From Ascidia mentula (taxonomy: Eukaryota > Chordata > Ascidiacea > Phlebobranchia > Ascidiidae), in the NCBI GenBank assembly GCA_947561715.1, contig OX387204.1:8375001-8439000 (forward strand): 64,000 bases of DNA, in the 5' to 3' direction. This document shows, one piece after another, positions 39,483 through 64,000 of this stretch. The position numbers and the translations under genes are program-made. Positions within the stretch are counted from its first letter, which is position 1; each line of letters starts with the position of its first letter. The notes under the pieces were generated by a model. It had not been told where the DNA came from, searched no databases, and saw only the letters and a list, made by a program, of their open reading frames with translations.

Positions 39483-41607
39483 TGTTTTAATGAATAAATC
39501 TTCATCCAATGTTTAATCGCTGACGACTGTATGAACCGACCGTAGTCCAGACAAACTCCAAAGTAAGTTCAAGTCTCTGCTCTTATACACCAACAGACGC
39601 CCATTGGCCCCACAAAGCAGGTGCTGACAGATGATAATGGTTTAGCTCAACAACTAAAGAAAATAACCGGACTATACAAAGATGATGGTCGCGCACGGCA
39701 CAAGGGCTTCTGACGAGTCGCAAAACAAACTCACTTTTTGTCCCCACGCTGGCGTTTTTCTCGGTGCATCCTATCAAGGTTGTGAAGAAAAGCTTGAGAA
39801 TAAGTCTTTTTTTTACAGTAGTCACAGCTGAAGGTTTGTTGAACATATCAGCGATATTAAAGTTTCCTCAAGATAAATCAGCAAACAAACCTAGCACTGC
39901 AGCCTACCCTAGCAACCTGCAGTGAGTAGTCGGACAATGCTGAATAAATATTTAATCGAACACCCATTAATCACGTCCTATCACAGAAAAGATGGTTGTG
40001 AAGATTGTTGGTAGGCGACAAAGTGCCCGAAAACCCATTGTGCGCCCCGATCTGATTTTGTGTTTTGTTTGTCTGGCGCGCGGACGCCGGGGACGCGACG
40101 CATAACAAGGCTCACTATAAAATATCCAATATACTCAGCTTAGTGTGGGTGCCGATGGTTCTTTGCACATTGATAAAAACATCATTGAATGCCGTTGTTT
40201 GTACAGGTTTCTCGGCTCATGCGCGGTTATAGAAGTTCAACACCCGTTTACACACAGAACTATTGTTACACTGCCCATTTAGGAAAGTTGGACGTCAACG
40301 CCTTTGCTTTTCTCCAAAGGATCTTGTTTGCGTCAGGAATGAAAGCGAACTCACCTCACAACATCCAACGAAAACAGAAACACATTCTTGTTTCACTTCC
40401 TTGAAGAGCAACATAGCACGCGCAGCAACACAAACAAGATAAATTAGTACATACAATATGTGTGCATGTACTCAAACAAGGATATTTTTCAGTGAGCTGC
40501 TGACATATTCTTTTCTCCGCACAGATGCACCTATTTTGGTTCCATAACGATTGACGGCGACTGCATAATCACCAAAGAGTGGAACTCTCGCTTGGTTATT
40601 TAGCTCGTCACCAAAGTTGCACTGTTGAGTACTATTAGGTGGGAAAAATCACCTAGACTACAGTTTTAACTCTATTGCTGGTACATAAATGAAAAACCCA
40701 AACAGAAAGGTGTAGGCTACGCGACAACGAACACGTACCAAATCCATTCGGAGTCGTGGCATTGAGATATTTTTATCAAAAAATTTTTTGACCAAGACAT
40801 AACATTGTATGACGTGTGATGAATGTTTTCAAGGGTGAAAAACTTGTTGTAAAAAACTTTAAATAAGAACCAAAAATGGTCGTCGTATTAGCTTTGGCAT
40901 TCTTATTTATGTTTACAGGCTTTGGCGTGTGTCTGCTCTTCTCAATTTTGCGCTATCTTTGTACCGACTTTTAGCACAGAGAAAGTGTACATAATGAGCG
41001 TGTGACGAATCCAAGACGTCATCGAAAAATTGACAGACTATGAAATATAGGACTGCTGAAGCCGGAAATAGCATGTCCTGCTCACTACTTGTCACTGCTT
41101 TTCATTGACTAAAAATGATCGCGAAGTGACATAAAAAATTTGTCCTTTAATAGTTTCCGTTATGAGTGATTGCACGTTAGGTAAAATAGTTTCATCAGTG
41201 AGAAAATGTTTGCTTTGTATTCTTTGCATCGATGCTTGATTGTTTTGGAAAATCGTGACCGTAGTTTGAGATAAAGCAGTGCCAAAGCTCTCAGCCTTCA
41301 CAAAATATTTGTTTTCAGTATCAATTTGTCACTAGACAGAAATTTCTGAGTTAGACTTGCGCTGTGTGTTTGTGCGATGTATTTCTTTTACATCTATATG
41401 TGATTAATCGACAGCTGGTAGGACAGAGTTTTTCTTAGGTTATCATAGGGTTTTATGTCAATATATTTGCTTAATCTTCCTCATATTTTAACATTGCCAT
41501 AAATGTTAGGTGCATGTAGCCTTTTCGTAACAAATGATCCAAGTTTTGTGTTTGCCAAGTTGTAATCGTGACAAAAGGTCACAGGGGCATTGCTTACGAA
41601 TTTGTCA
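39483..41607. promoter_or_regulatory. Divergent upstream region, CNBD2-like gene and gene A
   Basis: 2.1 kb between divergent starts; it should carry both promoters. Open frames here are short and without motifs. I could not recognise specific factor sites, repeats or RNA genes. Confidence 0.4.
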
Positions 41608-44600
41608 ATGAGCTGCTTTCTGCTGTCCTTTTGTGTCTTTGGAATATATGCTTCCAGCATTGCCTATGGTGCTCCAGTTAGTTTACTTGAGTCTTCAGCT
41701 GTGAAGTGGTGGTCAAGAGGTCTGGCGAATCCATCATGGAGACCTATAGAAAACAGTACGTAAATACATTTTAATGCAACTGATTATTTTAGATTGTGAA
41801 TATATGTGCGTCTTCCTCTATGCAGCTTCAGCAGTTCGAGTCGATTTAGTTTTTCTTATTGACGGTTCAGGATCTGTGGAAAGCAGTGGTCTCCACAGTT
41901 TCAACTACATTAAAACCTGGATAAAACGTGTTGCAAGCGCTTTTGTGTCGTCGAAAGGTGTACAAAAAGGTACAAAGCTGTGCTATTTGCAAGCAGTATA
42001 ATACAAAGAAACTTAACCAACAAGACATTGCGAAATGACCCTTTGTTTTTATTAGTTACTTAACCTTGTTTACAGAAAACATTCGAATGGGAGTTGTACA
42101 ATTTTCCCACCACTACAAGCACTTGCCGCTAGGGCGGCAGAAAATGCTTAAAACAGTAGTGGCTCTCGGTGCCTGTAAGGAAACAAACTGTTTTGAGTAC
42201 TTCGTAGATCGCATGAAAATCATGGTGAGCCCTGTTTTTTTCGTCTACTTTTGGCAACATTACGTCAGTCCGGAGTGAGATTACGAAAGAAGATTAATTG
42301 CTAATTCGTGTTTAAGCGTGTCTCTTGGCGCAGGGTTACACCACGTTCATTGGTGCTGCAATCAATAAGACTGTACTGGAAGACTTCGCCACTTCGCAGA
42401 AGGGAACAAAGAAGATTTTACTGCTCCTCACAAACGGTGCTTCCGATGACAACGTGGGACATGCCGCGCGACTCGCACACAATAAGGTGACTTTGTCTGC
42501 GTATTCTTCTTTTAACATTTCCAGCTTCCTTCTTTGAGACCTCCTAAAAACTATTTCGGGTAAGTACATCAGCCACTTCAGAAAAACTACAGCAAACCTA
42601 AACACAACGACTTACATTTGTTAGTTAGGATTTTTGTGTTTGAAATAAATTGACATGACAACGTTGTTATGAAGTATTGTAACAAAATGTTTGCTTCACA
42701 GAGTATCGCGATATTTTCTGTCGGTGTCGGTGCCTACAATCTTAGTGAGTTACAAACAATTTCAAACGCCGAAATCGGAAATAACAGACGGGTATACCAA
42801 GTGTCAACGTTTAGTAAACTACCTTCTACAGCAGACGACCTAGTGAAAGAAATTCATAGCGTAATTGAATCAACAGGTAAAGTTTCTAATGTAGACACTT
42901 TGATCTTTCCCATAAGGTGACCAAGCATTCTAAATTAGACAAGTCAGCTGTAAAATGGTATCGTGACCTTTGCCATAATTTGATTATTTTTATGTTGAAT
43001 TGCTAGGCTTTAATACTATCCAGTGCCATCAAATGTAATTCCGATTTTTTTCACAAAATTCGTTGTGCAGGTTGCAGCGCACTGCTAACCCCAATTCACG
43101 GTCAGTTGACTTGTAGCAATGCAAATGAAGTTGGATCAACTTGTAACATTTCGTGTGATTCGGCTTACTCGCTGTTCGGTAGCAATCAGCAATCCTGTCT
43201 TAAAACAACAAGTTCGCCGCCTAACTGGACAGGAAGTACAGCAACATGTGGAGGTGTGTAAATTAAAACGTTGCATACAAATACAAATGTTTGCCAATTG
43301 CTCGTAACTTCAACATAGATTCATTGAACCAGAGGGTTTTCACACAGCCACGTATCATGGACGTTCCACAGTCAATTTTTATTTTGCAGTATGTCGCGGT
43401 GTATTTGATCTACTTTTCATTCTTGATTCCTCATCAAGTGTGAGGGTTAAAAACTTCGCCATAATAAAGGACTTCGTTATGCAAGTAGTCGATACTTTCG
43501 AAATTGGACCAAGCAGTGTGCAAGTAAGAACGACCACAGTTTACCGTTAGGTCAAATAATTCATTGTTGTAAAACTTACGCCAGGTATCGGTCATGACCT
43601 ACAACAAGCAAGTGAGGGATATGTGGGATTACAACAGCTATCTTGACAAGGATTTACTAATGCAAGTAAGGTGATGCAATTTTACGCCAAACCGGATATC
43701 AAGCACTCGATTTATTCCAGGCAATTACGCATATCTATTACAATGGTACTGGTACGCGCACTGGCCGAGCTCTACGTTATGCCGTAAACAACAAGTTCAA
43801 AAGTCAAACCGGCCGACGCGGAAATGTTCCCCATATGACGGTCATAGTGACGGACGGAAAGGCCCAAGATCACCGAGATGTCACCGGTGGGTCAATTATT
43901 TACGCTCCCGAAGAAATTCCGCATACCCAATTATCCATAATTAGAGCAGGTTATAGCAATATGCCGCTTTTATGTGAAACGCTTTTTGAGATTTTTTGAA
44001 TGTCCGTTGTGTGTAAACCATATAAAACCAATAACCATTTGGTGTGTTTTAGTGTTTGCACCCAAACTTCATCAACATTCCAACGTCATAGCTGTCGGCG
44101 TACGTAAGGCTAATAAACACGAGGTAGAAATAATGGCGTCAAGACCAAGTGCATTAAATAATCTCATGGAAGACACGTTTTGGAATCTTCTAAGACACGT
44201 CAGGTGAGCAACCGTCGATAGCTTGTGATCGAGAGTCATGGCCAATGGATTTTTTTACGCATGAGTACAAAAAAGACATAATGTTTTGCTCCTGTGGTAA
44301 ATTGTCGTAAAGTAACAATTTTTCTGCAACAAAATTTCACCCTATCATTTGTATCGCAGAAATGTCTCAACGATGTTATGTGCAGCACAGGAGAGATACA
44401 ACCTCACGTGCCCTGTTATTTCGGAGGCCCCTGGAAGCAATATAAACTGCGATATGGAAAATAGAGTTGGATCCAGATGTTCCATATCGTGTCAATCGGG
44501 ATACAAGCTTGTCGGGAATTTATCTTTACCTCAATGCCAAGTATATACGTTTTTAGCTGTTATTTTCTATAATTACTGCAATGCGTTTACAATAACACTA

Positions 44601-44972
44601 AATTCAATTTGCAGAAAAACCGTAGGCGCTGCAACTACGAATGTCTTCTACTTGGCGACCTACGTGAGGCGGTTTGGAATCGTAAACCTGCGTCATGTCA
44701 AGGTTAGTTTTTTGGTCGTACAGTCCAAACGCAGATGACAGTTTCAACTTTTTGAACTCACGATGATCGATTTGATTGTGGTTGAAGGTGGCGACCGCTT
44801 TGTGTATTACCACACACGATGGGAGTTTACGACACACAGCATCAAATTATGTAACGAAACTCGTTGCACATTGGGATAATATTCTCCTTTCCATTTCTGT
44901 TTACGTCGACAACAGAATTTGATGCAGCTGACAAATAACCCCTTTTTAATTTTAGATGAAACTGAAACCTAA
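41608..44972 (+). CDS. Gene A: secreted vWA-CCP-vWA-CCP protein
   Basis: Predicted extracellular adhesion or complement-like protein. Exons: 41608-41755, 41826-41957, 42076-42224, 42334-42486, 42702-42876, 43071-43253, 43390-43523, 43585-43665, 43721-43886, 44053-44203, 44360-44540, 44615-44702, 44956-44972; 585 aa. The first exon starts MSCFLLSFCVFGIYASSIAY, a signal peptide, with no better ATG upstream. vWA1 about 50-252 has the metal site start DGSGS and the Thr segment GYTTFIGA, but LLLTNGAS where TDG is normal. CCP1 about 253-313. vWA2 about 314-490 has DSSSS, GTGTRTGRAL and VTDGKA, a complete MIDAS. CCP2 about 491-580. There is no membrane anchor. The tiny last exon (DETET, stop) is a guess supported by acceptor and phase. 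The gene is tandem with gene B. Confidence 0.85.
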
Positions 44973-46126
44973 AATTGATGGACGATGCAGAGCTCTACTC
45001 GTTCGAGTTTCGAGTTGAGATGAATGTGCCGGCGTTGCGACACAGGGCGACATATATCGTTGAAATTGTTGCCCAATTTTACCTTTCGTGACCTTGGGGT
45101 CGTGAGACAAAGCTTTCACAACCTTCTCCCTGTGACAATTGACAGTTGTCGCATACAAGGTCCCAACAAATGACCCATTGTCATTCTGATAGTAGCAATA
45201 GTGTGAATAGGCGTTCACGCACATATAGCAGCTTCGTGGTATGTTTACTTCACAAAGTTGCAACTCTTTGTATGTTTTCTGGTCATTATCAAAAAATGTA
45301 CCACTTATATGTAAGGCTCACGTTTCCCCAATCTGATTAACCGTACTCTTTAAGTTTTTAGTTTTTTATTATTGTGTTTCGATTTTCGCAATCGTTTGTG
45401 CATGGTGTATATTTGCCCAAACTGGTACTGTTTCGGCAATAAATTGTTGCTATTTTGGGGTAGCTTTTTCAGAAAAGTGGAATTACTGCGAAATTGTTTT
45501 ACAACACACTTACTTGCTGGCAATGGTCATTTTCATGGGTGGCGTAAACCATTTGACATGGAGCAAATTATTGTTTACAAAACGTGAACGCGTCGTTACC
45601 AGCGCCAAACGATTGATTTACGTGTTGGCGGCAGACACGTGGTTTGCGTCAAAAAGAGAGCTGCACCTTGTGATCATTGCCAGCGGCGACCTGCTCAGGG
45701 CGCTAAATAGCATTGTCTGCCATTCTTCAGAGACATAATAGTAAACAGGCGCTGACAATTGCCCAAGAACACGGCCATTGTCTCGTCTGTTACAACTGGT
45801 GAAGCGACTAAGGAATAATGTATACAAGTGGATTATGAGATGCAGTTTGGATGTAACAGCAGTGAAATGCGATATCTGAAAGATGGTTACTTACAGAACA
45901 GATATTTCATTGTGAAGGCAAAACACACAGTTGTTACAAGTTTTATCTCGGCTAATCCGCTCGGATCTTTGGTGCCAGAAAAATAAGTTCTGTGAAAGGA
46001 TGGTGGTAAACTGTGTAGCTAAAACCCTTGAATAGTGGAAAAGTGCATTTTGTTTTCATGAAATTAGCTTTGAAACAGTCTATCAATTTTACTTCTTCAA
46101 GTTGGACGACCACGTATAGCTTTGCA
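44973..46126. other. Spacer between genes A and B
   Basis: 1.15 kb with gene A's 3' untranslated region and gene B's promoter. A + strand open frame at 45372-45738 shows no known domain or splice continuity. Gene B may have an alternative upstream in-frame ATG (MKLALKQ), but the ATG at 46127 gives the better signal peptide. Confidence 0.45.
45438..45443 (+). terminator. Candidate poly(A) signal of gene A
   Basis: AATAAA, about 465 bases past the predicted stop. Confidence 0.35.
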
Positions 46127-63803
<17,677 letters not shown>

Positions 63804-64000
63804 ATGTTGCCAAAAGGAGAAAGAAGCAGTAAAATCAAAAAGTACGTTTAAGCAATATCATAAAACGATTTATTCTCTTTTTTTTCTTTAAATTTGTATG
63901 GTATTTGAACAACAACAAGCAGCGTTTGTTTCAAAACAAGATCCGACAACTGAAACTGGAAGCAGCTATACTCGCATACCTAATAACCGTTAAAAATCAA
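63804..64000 (+). other. Right edge of window
   Basis: About 200 bases after the tentative gene B stop; the probable 3' untranslated region. A stretch near 63925-63990 stays open in one frame (QRLFQNKIRQLKLEAA) and could be a further exon if the tentative last exon is wrong. Confidence 0.3.

Noticed and set aside
45372-45738. Open frames of 71 and 74 codons between genes A and B
   Set aside because: No signal peptide, no domain, no phase link to either neighbour.
46028-46126. Longer N-terminus for gene B from upstream in-frame starts
   Set aside because: It would bury the hydrophobic signal peptide that begins at 46127; gene A also starts directly with its signal peptide.

Overview
The window is eukaryotic genomic DNA from an animal. 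It is AT-rich and gene-dense: eight protein-coding genes in 64 kb, most introns about 60 to 600 bp, with GT-AG borders. The gene content (RMI1, PLK4, NAA15, ETFDH, a BTB-Kelch protein, a CNBD2-like protein, and two secreted vWA/CCP proteins) together with short introns fits an invertebrate chordate, most likely an ascidian tunicate such as Ciona or a relative. The species cannot be fixed from the sequence alone. I built the gene models by hand from open frames, splice sites, phase continuity and remembered family sequences. Nearly every exon junction below keeps the reading frame.

Layout, left to right: the 3' part of RMI1 (+, cut by the left edge); PLK4 (-), convergent with RMI1; NAA15 (-), tandem with PLK4; ETFDH (+), divergent from NAA15 across 1.06 kb; a BTB-BACK-Kelch gene (+) with a long N-terminal exon; a CNBD2-like cyclic-nucleotide-binding protein (-), convergent with the Kelch gene; then two tandem secreted vWA/CCP genes (+). 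The first, gene A (585 aa), is SP-vWA-CCP-vWA-CCP. The second, gene B (about 2,011 aa, 36 exons over 17.7 kb), repeats that head and adds a third CCP, 23 EGF-like repeats, four CCPs and a C-terminal galectin-like domain.

The first six genes are ordinary conserved cell-biology genes (genome stability, centriole duplication, N-terminal acetylation, mitochondrial electron transfer, ubiquitin-ligase adaptor, cyclic-nucleotide sensing) with no evident joint pathway. The vWA/CCP pair is the most distinctive part. Seven of nine corresponding internal exons match exactly in length, so gene A and the head of gene B are a tandem duplication, and gene B has become a large lectin-like adhesion protein.

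Outside exons, the main structure is a set of palindromic foldback repeats in introns (28.3 kb, 51.8 kb, with decayed relatives at 58.3 and 61.2 kb). Their arms carry a CUGANGA-hairpin-GAAA-hairpin-UC arrangement resembling a hammerhead-ribozyme core. I saw no tRNA, rRNA, CRISPR array, or reverse transcriptase, integrase or capsid gene.
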